Shown: piece by piece, positions 8,396 to 17,136 of the stretch
Position numbering within the stretch: the first letter of the stretch is position 1
How the letters are laid out: the number at the start of each line of letters is the position of its first letter
NCBI GenBank assembly: GCA_013176395.1
Contig: JABMLP010000007.1
Span: forward strand, 1,550,001 to 1,614,000
Source: Venturia oleaginea
Lineage: Eukaryota > Ascomycota > Dothideomycetes > Venturiales > Venturiaceae
Reading direction: 5' to 3'
DNA length: 64,000 nt
Program-made: the position numbers and the translations under genes
Notes under the pieces: model-generated
What the model saw: only the letters and a program-made list of their open reading frames with translations
What the model was told of the DNA's origin: nothing
The model's database searches: none

Positions 8396-10623
8396 TTATC
8401 GCCTCCCAACACCCAAGCGGCTCCAATTCGTATGTGTTGAGTTCTAGGGGATGCAAGCAAAGTTGACACTTTGTTTAATGCTAGCCTGCCCTCTTTTTCA
8501 GCAAATATTTGGTGGAATCTTCCTTGCAAGCGTTCGTCTTCAAGTCCTTTTGGTAAGTCTTGATCTCTCCGCGACAGTGCATCTGGTACAACAGCTTTGA
8601 CCCCAGGCTGATGAAGGATCTGAAATTGGTAGCATGAGAGCTCAAGAGCCCAACGCATTTGACGCTCTGTAAGCTGTTGTTTCTTCATGAAATAGCAAAG
8701 GTTTTTGTGGTCGCTTAAGATTGTGAAAGGCTTGACACTCCGAAGCATACTACGCCATTCCTGAAGACAGCGCACTATAGCCAACAATTCCTTGTCGTGA
8801 ATAGGGTAGTTGGCTTCTGCGGGCAGACATTTCTTTGAGTAGAAGGCTACTGGTCTCCAGTTACCTTGTTCATCCATTTGAGAAAGTTCTCCTCCAATTG
8901 AGTAGCCTGAAGAATCCGGTTGTACTCGAGTTTCTCGTTCAGGATCAAACCCAGCCAGGACAGGTGCATTGACTAGTAGATCTTTCAGACGTTCAAAAGC
9001 AGTTTGTTCTGTGTCTCCCCATTGAAATGAAATGTCTTTCTTTGTAAGTGCTGTTAGAGGTTGAGCTATATCAGAGAATTTAGGAATAAACTCTCGATAA
9101 TAGTTGGCAAAGCCCACAAAGCCTCGTACACCTCTTACTGTTGAAGGAGGTTCCCACTTTTGTATGGCTTCTGCTTTCTCAGGATCGACGCAGATTCCCT
9201 TGTCGGCATCCACAATGTAGCCTAAGTACTTGACTCGTTTTTGCTCAAACTCGCATTTATCAATGTGAAGTTGTAGGCCAGCAACTTTCAGCTTTTCCAA
9301 CACTTGTAGCACTTGATTCCTATGTTCCTGAAGGGAGCCGTTGGTGAAAATGATTACATCATCGATGTAAGCCGAGACAAACTCGTCCAAAAATTCCCGT
9401 AACACTTGATTGATGTATCGTTGAAAGGTGGCAGGTGCTCCTGTAAGTCGAAAAGGGGTAACACACCATTCAAAAGAACCAAATCTGGTTCTAAAAGCTG
9501 TCTTCCATTCATCTCCTTCTTTGATTCTGATCTTGTGGAACGCAGCGGATACGTCAAGCTTTGTATACCAGACTGCTTTTGCCATCATCCGAAGAGTCTC
9601 AGTAATGAGGGGCAATGGCCTTCGATCCTTCTTTGTGATTTCGTTTAACTTTCGATAGTCGACGCAAAATCGAAGTCCACCGCCTGGCTTTCGAACAAAT
9701 AAGACGGATGCTCCAGCTGGAGAGTTGCTAGTTCGAATCCAACCCTTTTCAAGATGATCTGTCAGGGTTTTCCGCAGGACTAGAAGCTCTTCTTTTGACA
9801 TGCTATATAGAGGTCCCCAAGGGACCTCTTTCTCTTTGCCTTGTTTGTCTTTTTCCAACTCAATAGCAAGGTCAACTCCTGGACGAAAAGGGGGCAGGTG
9901 ACCTTGCCCAACAATTTCAGGACTGAAAATTTTCATATCCAGCTTGTCGTGATAGTATTGAGGTAATTTTGTCTTTGGATCTGTAGTTTCTTTCTTCTGG
10001 TTTAGCTTTGCTAGAGCTTTCTCTATGTCCCTCATTGTGATGCTGAAGATATCAACGCTCTGCTTTGTTTTGCGTCTCCTGCGTAGAATAGCTCCCATAG
10101 TGGCAGCAGCAACGTTCTTTATTGATTGGTCCACATGCCAATTTGGCTCTGTACGTAAAGTGACAGAAATATTGCTTGTTCCAATATGAAAATATTCTCC
10201 TTGTTCCGAATGGCGTATTGTCACTTGTTGGCTTCTTGCCCAAGGCAGTCCAAGAAGGATATGTTGTCCCATCTTAGGGATAACATAAGCCCATACTCGA
10301 CGTTGTTTATGGCCGTCAATATCAATGTCGAAATAGGCCACTCGATTGATTGCATGGTAGTCCGTACCAGCAACTTGTTCCAATGTTCGCGGACGGATTG
10401 GTAAGGTTGGGAGTTGTAGCTTTTGTTGGAGATGTTCAGAAATGACAATGTAACTATGACATCCATTGTCAAACATTGCTCGTGTGAAATGGATTTCATT
10501 GATACCAATGTTGACGTAAACACCCTTCTGATCCATTCTGCCATTCTGTTGAAAGTGTCTCTCTCCATTCTGCTGCAACTTCTGCGTGTCCCGATTGGTC
10601 ATATGTTTCCTTCTCTTCTTCAA
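8305..10623 (-). CDS. Pol polyprotein: protease, reverse transcriptase, RNase H
   Basis: An ORF of up to 772 codons. The protease motif near residue 50 reads MFDNGCHSYIV, with DNG where most retropepsins have DSG or DTG. Reverse transcriptase follows (about 270-450), with FCVDYRKLNEITKKDRRPLP, LDVSAAFHKIRI and the active-site AYIDDVIIF near 417. RNase H (about 560-680) shows the first acidic site in QPDSSGYSIGGELSQ and the block LSDHKNLCYFM. The tail after HQPGVKAVVPDALSRR is only about 110 aa, with no HHCC or DDE integrase. The ORF has no early ATG and overlaps gag by 128 nt in the +1 frame, so translation by frameshifting, as in Ty3, is likely. Confidence 0.92.
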   Translation of the reverse strand: MKKRRKHMTNRDTQKLQQNGERHFQQNGRMDQKGVYVNIGINEIHFTRAMFDNGCHSYIVISEHLQQKLQLPTLPIRPRTLEQVAGTDYHAINRVAYFDIDIDGHKQRRVWAYVIPKMGQHILLGLPWARSQQVTIRHSEQGEYFHIGTSNISVTLRTEPNWHVDQSIKNVAAATMGAILRRRRKTKQSVDIFSITMRDIEKALAKLNQKKETTDPKTKLPQYYHDKLDMKIFSPEIVGQGHLPPFRPGVDLAIELEKDKQGKEKEVPWGPLYSMSKEELLVLRKTLTDHLEKGWIRTSNSPAGASVLFVRKPGGGLRFCVDYRKLNEITKKDRRPLPLITETLRMMAKAVWYTKLDVSAAFHKIRIKEGDEWKTAFRTRFGSFEWCVTPFRLTGAPATFQRYINQVLREFLDEFVSAYIDDVIIFTNGSLQEHRNQVLQVLEKLKVAGLQLHIDKCEFEQKRVKYLGYIVDADKGICVDPEKAEAIQKWEPPSTVRGVRGFVGFANYYREFIPKFSDIAQPLTALTKKDISFQWGDTEQTAFERLKDLLVNAPVLAGFDPERETRVQPDSSGYSIGGELSQMDEQGNWRPVAFYSKKCLPAEANYPIHDKELLAIVRCLQEWRSMLRSVKPFTILSDHKNLCYFMKKQQLTERQMRWALELSCYQFQILHQPGVKAVVPDALSRRDQDLPKGLEDERLQGRFHQIFAEKEGRLALNKVSTLLASPRTQHIRIGAAWVLGGDKDQQNETMADYKYWSNGLAIQDLHGNQPKS

Positions 10624-11578
10624 TAGTTGCTTCGGTGACCTTTGTTCGCGACACTGAGGTATTTGAGCTAGTTTGGGCAGATGGAGGTATTGCTGCTGCT
10701 AAGGGACATCGCTCAATACGACATTCATCTCTTCCACAGCGGAGGCATCTTCCTTCATTGCGTCGCTTGTCTATCTCTGACTTCTCAACCCATTTAGCTC
10801 GCTTTCCTAACAAGGCCTGGTCCATTGGTCGTTTTGAAGGAAACCCATTGACATTCCTTTGACTGCGTGCTGAATTGACTTGGATAGGGGTTGTGGGTTC
10901 CCATTCCATTATGTTTTCTCTGCTGGTAGTAACTTTTGGCAGAGGCAATCGAGCGTTTGTAGCTTGTTGGCTATTGTTCTCTCTTTGGGTACCCATTGTC
11001 CATTCTCCAAATAGTTCCATTTGATTGCTGACCTCTTCACATTTTGCAGCAAAAGCTGTATAATGCTCAAAATCAGAGCTGCTTGCTCCAATCAAATGAG
11101 TTTTTAACTTTGGGTGAAGAGCATTCCGGAGATAAGAAATTTTTGAAGAATCTTCCCAAGATTCTGCTTCTGCATTTGCAATCTCTTTCTCAAATCGTGG
11201 GTAAAATGTTGTAAAAGATTCATCCTTCCTTTGACGAATTGTGTGGAGAGCCTGGATGGCCTTGTCTTTGCGGTTGCGCTCTCCATATAAGAGGTCTAAA
11301 CGGCTAATCAACGCTTGAGGGCTTGGGGTAACCTTTCTAAGCTCCAACTCATAGAAAGTGGTAATGTTGGTTCTTGCAGCTCCTTCTAAGCGCGAGAAGA
11401 TGTACCGTATCTGAGACCTGACGTTGCCAATAGCGTTGGCATCTTCTTCAATCTTCCCCTCAATTTCCAACTTCCAACCGCGCCATTGTGACTTTGTTCC
11501 GTTGAATATCGGAGGATGGGGAAGACTATGGCGAGGTTTGCTATCCATGGATATTTGGGGAATTCCATCTGTTGACAT
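10496..11578 (-). CDS. Gag-like capsid/nucleocapsid protein
   Basis: About 360 aa from the first ATG (11578, MSTDGIPQISMDSK). The frame is open further upstream, but only through non-ATG codons inside the leader repeats. A helical capsid-like region (FNGTKSQWRGWKLEIEGK through about residue 210, with FYPRFEKEIANAE) is followed by a basic linker and a zinc-knuckle-like motif CLRCGRDECRIERC. The knuckle has C-x2-C-x4-C-x4-C spacing, where the usual histidine is replaced by cysteine. The last 42 codons overlap pol in another frame. It should assemble the particle and bind the genomic RNA. Confidence 0.85.
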   Translation of the reverse strand: MSTDGIPQISMDSKPRHSLPHPPIFNGTKSQWRGWKLEIEGKIEEDANAIGNVRSQIRYIFSRLEGAARTNITTFYELELRKVTPSPQALISRLDLLYGERNRKDKAIQALHTIRQRKDESFTTFYPRFEKEIANAEAESWEDSSKISYLRNALHPKLKTHLIGASSSDFEHYTAFAAKCEEVSNQMELFGEWTMGTQRENNSQQATNARLPLPKVTTSRENIMEWEPTTPIQVNSARSQRNVNGFPSKRPMDQALLGKRAKWVEKSEIDKRRNEGRCLRCGRDECRIERCPLAAAIPPSAQTSSNTSVSRTKVTEATIEEEKETYDQSGHAEVAAEWRETLSTEWQNGSEGCLRQHWYQ

Positions 11579-11589
11579 CTTGCGTGACT

Positions 11590-11985
11590 CAATTGGCCAA
11601 CTCTGTGAAGGCCGCTGCTTGTCCGACTCTTGTGAAGGCCGCTGTTTGTCCAACTCTGTGAAGGACACAACTCAATTGGCCAACTCTGTGAAGGCCGCTG
11701 CTTGTCCGACTCTTGTAGAGGGCGCTGTTTGTCCAACTCTGTGAAGGACACAACTCAATTGGCCAATTCTGTGAAGGCCGCTGCTTGTCCGACTCTTGTG
11801 AAGGCCGCTGTTTGTCCAACTCTGTGAAGGACACAACTCAATTGGCCAACTCTGTGAAGGCCGCTACTTGTCCAACTCTTGTGAATGGCGCTGTTTGCCC
11901 AACTCTGTGAAGGACACAACTCAATTGGCCAACTCTGTGAAGGCCGCTGCTCGTCCAACTCTGTGAAGGACGCTACTGGGATCGC
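11590..11985 (-). repeat. 83-bp tandem repeats in the retrotransposon leader
   Basis: The landmark CAATTGGCCAA recurs at 11590, 11673, 11756, 11839 and 11922, an exact 83-bp period, giving nearly five copies that differ by a few bases. Each unit itself contains the shorter motif AACTCTGTGAAGG two or three times. Because 83 is not a multiple of three, each copy reads in a new frame. The array fills most of the leader between the primer site and the gag ATG. Confidence 0.93.
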
Positions 11986-12052
11986 TGTCTCGGTGACAAG
12001 CGCTGCTGACTTTGGGATGCTTAAAAAGCTTCTGGTTGTACGTCCGTAACGG

Positions 12053-12063
12053 AAGTTTGTAAT
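12053..12063 (-). promoter_or_regulatory. Putative self-primer binding site
   Basis: On the minus strand ATTACAAACTT lies 2 nt downstream of the 5' LTR. It is perfectly complementary (11 nt) to AAGTTTGTAAT at 12128-12118 within the same LTR, which is about where the transcript should start. In Tf1/sushi-type chromoviruses the first nucleotides of the RNA fold back onto such a site to prime reverse transcription, in place of a tRNA. Confidence 0.75.
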
Positions 12064-12065
12064 AA

Positions 12066-12257
12066 TGTGAGAGGCGTGGTCGATATGTTTTTCAATTGAC
12101 TATCCTGATTGACGAGTATTACAAACTTGAAGAAAAGAGAGAAAGACTAGAATACATGGTTTTATAATCAGTGGTGGTGGGGTTGTGGAATCTTCCAGCA
12201 GTTTCCAAAGGTTGAGAGCATAGCCGAGAACCACAATCTAGGCCATAGCCTGTGACA
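12066..12257 (-). repeat. 5' LTR of the retrotransposon
   Basis: Identical by eye to 7962-8153. Read on the minus strand it holds a TATAAAA box at 12166-12160, 32 nt upstream of AAGTTTG at 12128, so U3 would be 12257-12129 and the transcript would begin near 12128. The right-hand target duplication TGAAT follows on the plus strand at 12258-12262. Confidence 0.93.
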
Positions 12258-12262
12258 TGAAT

Positions 12263-12886
12263 AGAGGATAATTTTGAAAGTTAGATAGAGTAGGAATGGG
12301 AATAGGGGGTCCTAGTAGGCGAACCTGGGGAGGGCGTAGACTGTTTACTTCTATTACTTACTTACTTGGGGTACTATTATTCTTGAAGAATGAAGAAGAA
12401 AGGAGGGGGGTAATTTATACTAACTTACACTCTAAGCCAAAGAAAAGGCTGGAAGTATAAAGGTTACCATTTTGAAGATCGCGGTTGTGGAAATTTTAGA
12501 GTCACAGTGGCCACTACTTCTGTACAGTACATCTCGGTGAAGCCTGAATTCCGAAATACCATTCCTGATTGAAGATGAATCGCTATAAATCCTAGTATCT
12601 TACATAAAACATGATGATCAAGTTACCAGAGAACCAACGATATGAATCTCGAGTTAGGAGATGAAAGAATATAAACCCCGACGGAGTCTTCCTATTGCAA
12701 AGATATAGAAAGGGCATAGAATTGACAGTCCGATATGGAGTAGTAATGAAAAGAGGTACATAGATGGAAGAACATAACATACCATGATTCAATCCAGCTC
12801 GTCGTTTCCTATTGTCTAGGGGCTAGGAACGACTCATACAGATAAGAGGTGCCCTTACTATTCGATAAACCAGCTCCATACCCTCA
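12263..12886. other. Intergenic, no gene seen
   Basis: The pre-insertion flank of the retrotransposon. It has a short TACT-type repeat near 12350-12370 and no recognisable ORF. It also holds the 3' flank of the DUF4470-type gene. Confidence 0.5.
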
Positions 12887-15768
12887 TCACACCCATCTGC
12901 TACCCTCAATAATCTTATCAATACCCACCCCATCAGAAACCCTTTCCCAAGAATCGGTCCTCCACAAGAAAACCATCCACGTCCCACTCTCCACAGCATC
13001 AACAACATCCTTCCTAAGCCAAAAAGACGCCCAATTCCCCTTCCCGTCCCAACGAAAAGTAGAAAAAACATGAATACACCCATCCCGAATCTTCCTCGCC
13101 TCAGCCCTCATCTCCCCCATCTCATCATCCAACAAACACAGTCTCAGGTATTTCGTAGCAGCAGCCTGAGCCCCAATCCCAGAAGCTATATCAAAAAGCA
13201 CAATCGCAGCATTGAGGCTCAAAAATTTCTCACCGCGGGGCTTAGAAAACGCAACCTCAAATTCCCTGATATCCTCGATTTTGGGCAGACGGTCGTTAGC
13301 CGCGAGAATTCCAACGGGTAGAATGCGCTGCCAAACTGTAGCCAAGGTGGAAAACTCGGCAACAAAAGGCTTGACGCATATCTTGCGGTTTGGGAAATTC
13401 TTTTCGGCCTCTTTGACGGAAAGGGGGCATGGAGCGAGGAGCACGTGCCGTAGGTGTAACACTTCCAGAAAGTATCGTAGAAATGACATCGGAAAGCCCG
13501 TGGGATGGATAACCGAGTTCATGTAGGTGCGCCAAGATGCGGAAAAAAGCCGTGAGATTGAGTGGGGCCTCAATCGTAGCCATTTCGAAAGTAAGACGGG
13601 GGTGAGGGAGTGCCAATTTCAAAAAATGTGCCAATAGCCATTTTCCCACTGTTGTATTCTTTACCGATTTCGTGAACTGTGGGGGGCCGTTCGTACGGTG
13701 CCATGATATGTAGTCAACAGGTCCCATTGGGAAGCCCATTAATGACCTCCAGGATGACTGGACTTCCGAGATATTCCATCATAGGAGGAAGTAAGGAGAG
13801 CGCTGCTCCTAGAAGCCTGGTCGCTTCCTGTGCAGTGGTTGTGATGGTGTACTCATTGGTGTAGGATGCAGGCGATTTGAATGCCGGCGTGTTCCTCAGG
13901 CACGTCAACGTGATGTAGGTGTTAGGATTAGGATCCAGTATAGGCAATGCGTAGAGAGAAGTTGCAAGGTAGCCACTGATACAATCGCTATTTTAAGCAT
14001 CAGTAAAACCCCACGAACCATTGAGAAATCATATTTTTGACTTACGATACATTGCTCATATGTATTCGATGATACCTGCTTGGGAAGCTAGCAGGATTGT
14101 GATGTTGAGGATCTTCTTGCCTTTGTTTCACCATGTTGTATTTCAGTCTCTCCATCATATCAGCCATTTCTGCAACAGCTACCTCTACAACAACTCGACC
14201 CTTGAGCTGCTTCAAATTCGCTGCCGCGGCCTCGAAGAAAGGGCCAACATAATCGTAGAGACATCTAGCATTTGCGGGCTTCTGCTGCCCACTTTCGTCG
14301 TAGAGGGACTTGCCATGTTCGAATGGGTCATGCGCTAGGTCGGCGTCTGCATAGTCGTTACATTTTTTACGATCATTCTGCCATTCAATGTCCTCAAGAG
14401 TGACATTTGGACACCAATTATTGTCGAGATGCGTCTCCAGAGCCTTGAAACCAGCCAAAAATTCTTGACTCGTCGACTGCTTCTGTAATTCAAGAAGCAG
14501 TGGCTGGAGTTTTGGCTCATGGTCCTTGATGTACTGCGTGGGTGGTTGTAGCATAGGGACCTCAAGGAATACAGCCAGTTCTTGTCTGCAGCCCGGCGGC
14601 GCTGCGTCCAGACGATTGCCATTTGGGGCCCCTATAGGGGAAGAACTTACGTACATTTGCTTTTGGGTCTAATTTGAACTATGCTACGGATGCGTTGAGG
14701 ATCGCACGGAGCGAGTTGTCTGACCCTTGGTGTTTGCCCAGCTGTTCAGGTGCTCTATCAAAGCGGGCCTATGAGACTTTCCAACAAACAAGCAATTAGG
14801 CATTCGAGAGTCAGTCTCAAGAGCGTCTATGATTTTGGTTATCGAAGATTGAAGCTTCTCATATGCTTGAGTGGGCATAATCGTTCCCACGAAGATGTAG
14901 TGAATAGCAACGGCGATATCCTTCGCCACTTTACCGTCTGCCTTGCTCAATTCGTCAAGAGGCCAGAAAATGATCAAATCTCTTGCCAAAGCACTTGCTT
15001 TCAGATCGACAAGAGTGAAGTGATATCGCTTGCTCCTCCGGCTGGATCTTTTGCGCTCATGGCTCGCCAAAGCTGCAAGCGTGGCAAAGAAATGCCGTGC
15101 GTCGCCAATTCCAACGAAAAGAAAGTTCGTTATATCCGGTTGTGCTTTGACTAGTTGTCCATCAAACCAAGTACGAGCATAATCATGTCCCACGCTATAG
15201 TACTCTGGAATTTCGCGGCTGCGTATAGTTTAGTGGAAGTTTTGATACATGAGACATCAACTCACAACGCTGGACGATATCTCGGCATCCGATCCAAAAT
15301 CTTTTGTCGCGCCACAGTTTCTTCAGGATACTTCTCCCACAGATCATGCAATACCGAAAGTTGCGGTCCAAACTCGTCTCTCGTCGCTTCCGGAAGACTC
15401 GTCCAACCTTCATCTCGAATTTTTGAGAAACAAATGCTCGACTTTGATTCGAGTATATAACCGCTGTTTCTTAACCTCATCACTCTCATCATACAATGCA
15501 AGTGCTTTCATGGATGTCGTGATACAATTATCAAAAGCACCAATCTCGTAGTGAAGGGCGGAGAGATTAGCAATAGGAGCTGGATCGGTCGGAACAAGTT
15601 TCCATGCGTCGTAGTACGCTTTTGAAGCTGTAGATATGCACTCAGTAAGCAGTGCGATGAGAATGGAATCCACGTAATGAACTGACCATGGATGAATTTT
15701 CCATCCTTGTAGAGGGTATTGCCTTCTTCTCGTGGCTTTCGTGCTTTTGCTTGGTCGGTATCAATCAT
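12887..15768 (-). CDS. TPR plus DUF4470-type protein, with apparent frameshifts
   Basis: A fungal family with TPR-like helices followed by a DUF4470-type domain and a long conserved C-terminal region. Exons I can support: 15768-15687, 15627-15266, 15218 to about 14690, about 14656-14046, and 13975-12887. Splice sites at 14046/13975 (GTAAGT...ATCAG) restore HRIHMSNVSGYLATSLYALP. Family-like stretches are EGNTLYKDGK and NLSALHYEIGAFDNC (TPR-like), EIPEYYSVGHDYARTWF and NFLFVGIGDARHFFATL (DUF4470), and PLNLTAFFRILAHLHELGYP. The frame changes without splice signals near 15430 (AAAAA run), near 13745 and near 13428 (CCCCC run), each consistent with one extra base. The join around 14690-14650 is unresolved. 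Either the gene is decaying or these are sequence errors. Function is unknown. Confidence 0.6.
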
Positions 15769-16019
15769 AACGCAGTGTTTTGTTGCTTGTGGAGGTGCCA
15801 GACGGATTTTTCGAGGGGTTGCTGAACAAATTGGATGGAGAAATGCTCGACGCGTGAGACAAAGCGCAGGAGTTAGGGCATTGGTAAAGCCCCACCAACG
15901 CCTGTTCACATGATATGTAATATTCATATTGCATTTTCAAGAATCGAAGATGTATGCTGAGGATGTGATGCTACATGTAGTATACTCTTTCCGTGTGGTA
16001 GTCATTTGACCCCAACCAC

Positions 16020-16922
16020 TCATTCACAGCACAATTCCTCATCCACAAACCCAACACATTCGGCATAATCGAGTATTCCCAGAGCGGTGCGAATCTTTGC
16101 AATCTTTCGGCTTTCTCTTTTGAATCTCAAAGGGAGGAGTTGGTGCCAGACCGAGACCTCGAGCGGATGCTTCGAATCGTCAAACATACTTGGGACAAGT
16201 TGAGTTATGCTAGGATCCTTCTTGCGGTCGTTCTTGCCAGCCATTACGATCTTGATAGACGCGTCAAACGCCATAACAGGACCAAGCCAGTACTTTGACG
16301 TTGGGAAGACTTCCGAAAGGTGGTGGATAAAAGGATCATTGCTGTCGTTCGAAGTTTCTCGCACAGAACTAGGACATACTGCTAAATGGACAGCTTTCAA
16401 CACAGGAAGGCGAGCAGCGATCGAGTAAAAAGCCTGGCGGCTGCCGTAGACCTCGAATTTGCTAAGCAGCATGGGTATCTTGACGCTGTGAATGTTTGAG
16501 CGAGCCTTTTCGCTGAGTCCAGCTAGAAATCGGTCCATCAAGAACCAGGAATCGCAGATCTTGTCATGTAATGTTTCGTAAGTACGATTAGGGTCCGTGG
16601 AGAAGGTTCGATTCCGGTAAAGACATGGCAGTGCTTCATCGTAGATCTGACGATTGACCTTGAGGAGAGCCGGGCAGAGTGATTTTTTGTTGTCGAGTAA
16701 ATAGAAGGACCTCGCTTGGCAGGAGCAGTCGCCGTCCCAGTCGTGAGAAACAGCTGTTAGATGGATGGTTCCGAGCTGGGTGGAGCACATTCGAGAGACT
16801 GTTGTGAGGGTGTCCTTCTCGGGCAATGGAGCGAGCAGCAGCGCCCATATTTGAAGGCGAAGCTCGGCAGGCAGTGAGAGTAATCGGGAGGCCATCAACA
16901 CTTGATCCGGCTGGGCGTCCAT
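16020..16922 (-). CDS. F-box/2EXR-like hypothetical protein
   Basis: A single-exon ORF of 300 aa starting MDAQPDQVLMASRLL. The N terminus reads LLSLPAELRLQIWALLLAPL, the helix pattern of F-box-like/2EXR families common in filamentous ascomycetes. Around residue 90-105 comes LLKVNRQIYDEALPCLYRNR, the second block usual in these proteins. The remainder is predicted mixed helix/strand without catalytic motifs. F-box proteins recruit substrates to SCF ubiquitin ligases, but many members of these expanded families are uncharacterised. It is divergent from the mitochondrial IF2 gene across 214 bp. Confidence 0.7.
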   Translation of the reverse strand: MDAQPDQVLMASRLLSLPAELRLQIWALLLAPLPEKDTLTTVSRMCSTQLGTIHLTAVSHDWDGDCSCQARSFYLLDNKKSLCPALLKVNRQIYDEALPCLYRNRTFSTDPNRTYETLHDKICDSWFLMDRFLAGLSEKARSNIHSVKIPMLLSKFEVYGSRQAFYSIAARLPVLKAVHLAVCPSSVRETSNDSNDPFIHHLSEVFPTSKYWLGPVMAFDASIKIVMAGKNDRKKDPSITQLVPSMFDDSKHPLEVSVWHQLLPLRFKRESRKIAKIRTALGILDYAECVGFVDEELCCE

Positions 16923-17136
16923 GATTGTTGAGTATCAGTCCAGCATCGAGAACAAAACGAGTTGCCAGAAATCATGAAAGGAGAATGAATGTTGTGAGAG
17001 AGTGAAGGCGGATGGACGGCCGCGAAACCTCGTCGAACTCCGAAGTGGCTGAGCTGTGGCGTACATCGAGTCTCCAAAATTTTGGGCGTGATAAATCCAT
17101 GCCACAATTATCGCCATTCGTTGCTGTAGTCAGAGT

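Larger units (their letters stand above)
7962..12257 (-). mobile_element. LTR retrotransposon, chromovirus (Ty3/gypsy) type, integrase-less
   Basis: The element is 4296 bp, bounded by two 192-bp LTRs that start TG and end CA and look identical base for base. Target-site duplications TGAAT flank it (7957-7961 and 12258-12262). It runs on the minus strand: 5' LTR 12257-12066, leader with 83-bp tandem repeats, gag, overlapping pol with protease, RT and RNase H, a chromodomain remnant in another frame, a polypurine tract and the 3' LTR 8153-7962. No integrase core or zinc-binding domain is encoded, although autonomous members of the family carry one between RNase H and chromodomain. Identical LTRs imply very recent insertion, so integrase was presumably supplied by a relative. 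There is no sign of RIP-type C-to-T mutation. Confidence 0.92.

Noticed and set aside
9354..9658. Several ORFs on both strands inside the pol region
   Set aside because: They are frame shadows of the reverse transcriptase coding sequence.
11424..11958. Multiple similar ORFs of 67-121 codons in the retrotransposon leader
   Set aside because: They arise from the 83-bp tandem repeat, whose period is not divisible by three. None has independent support.
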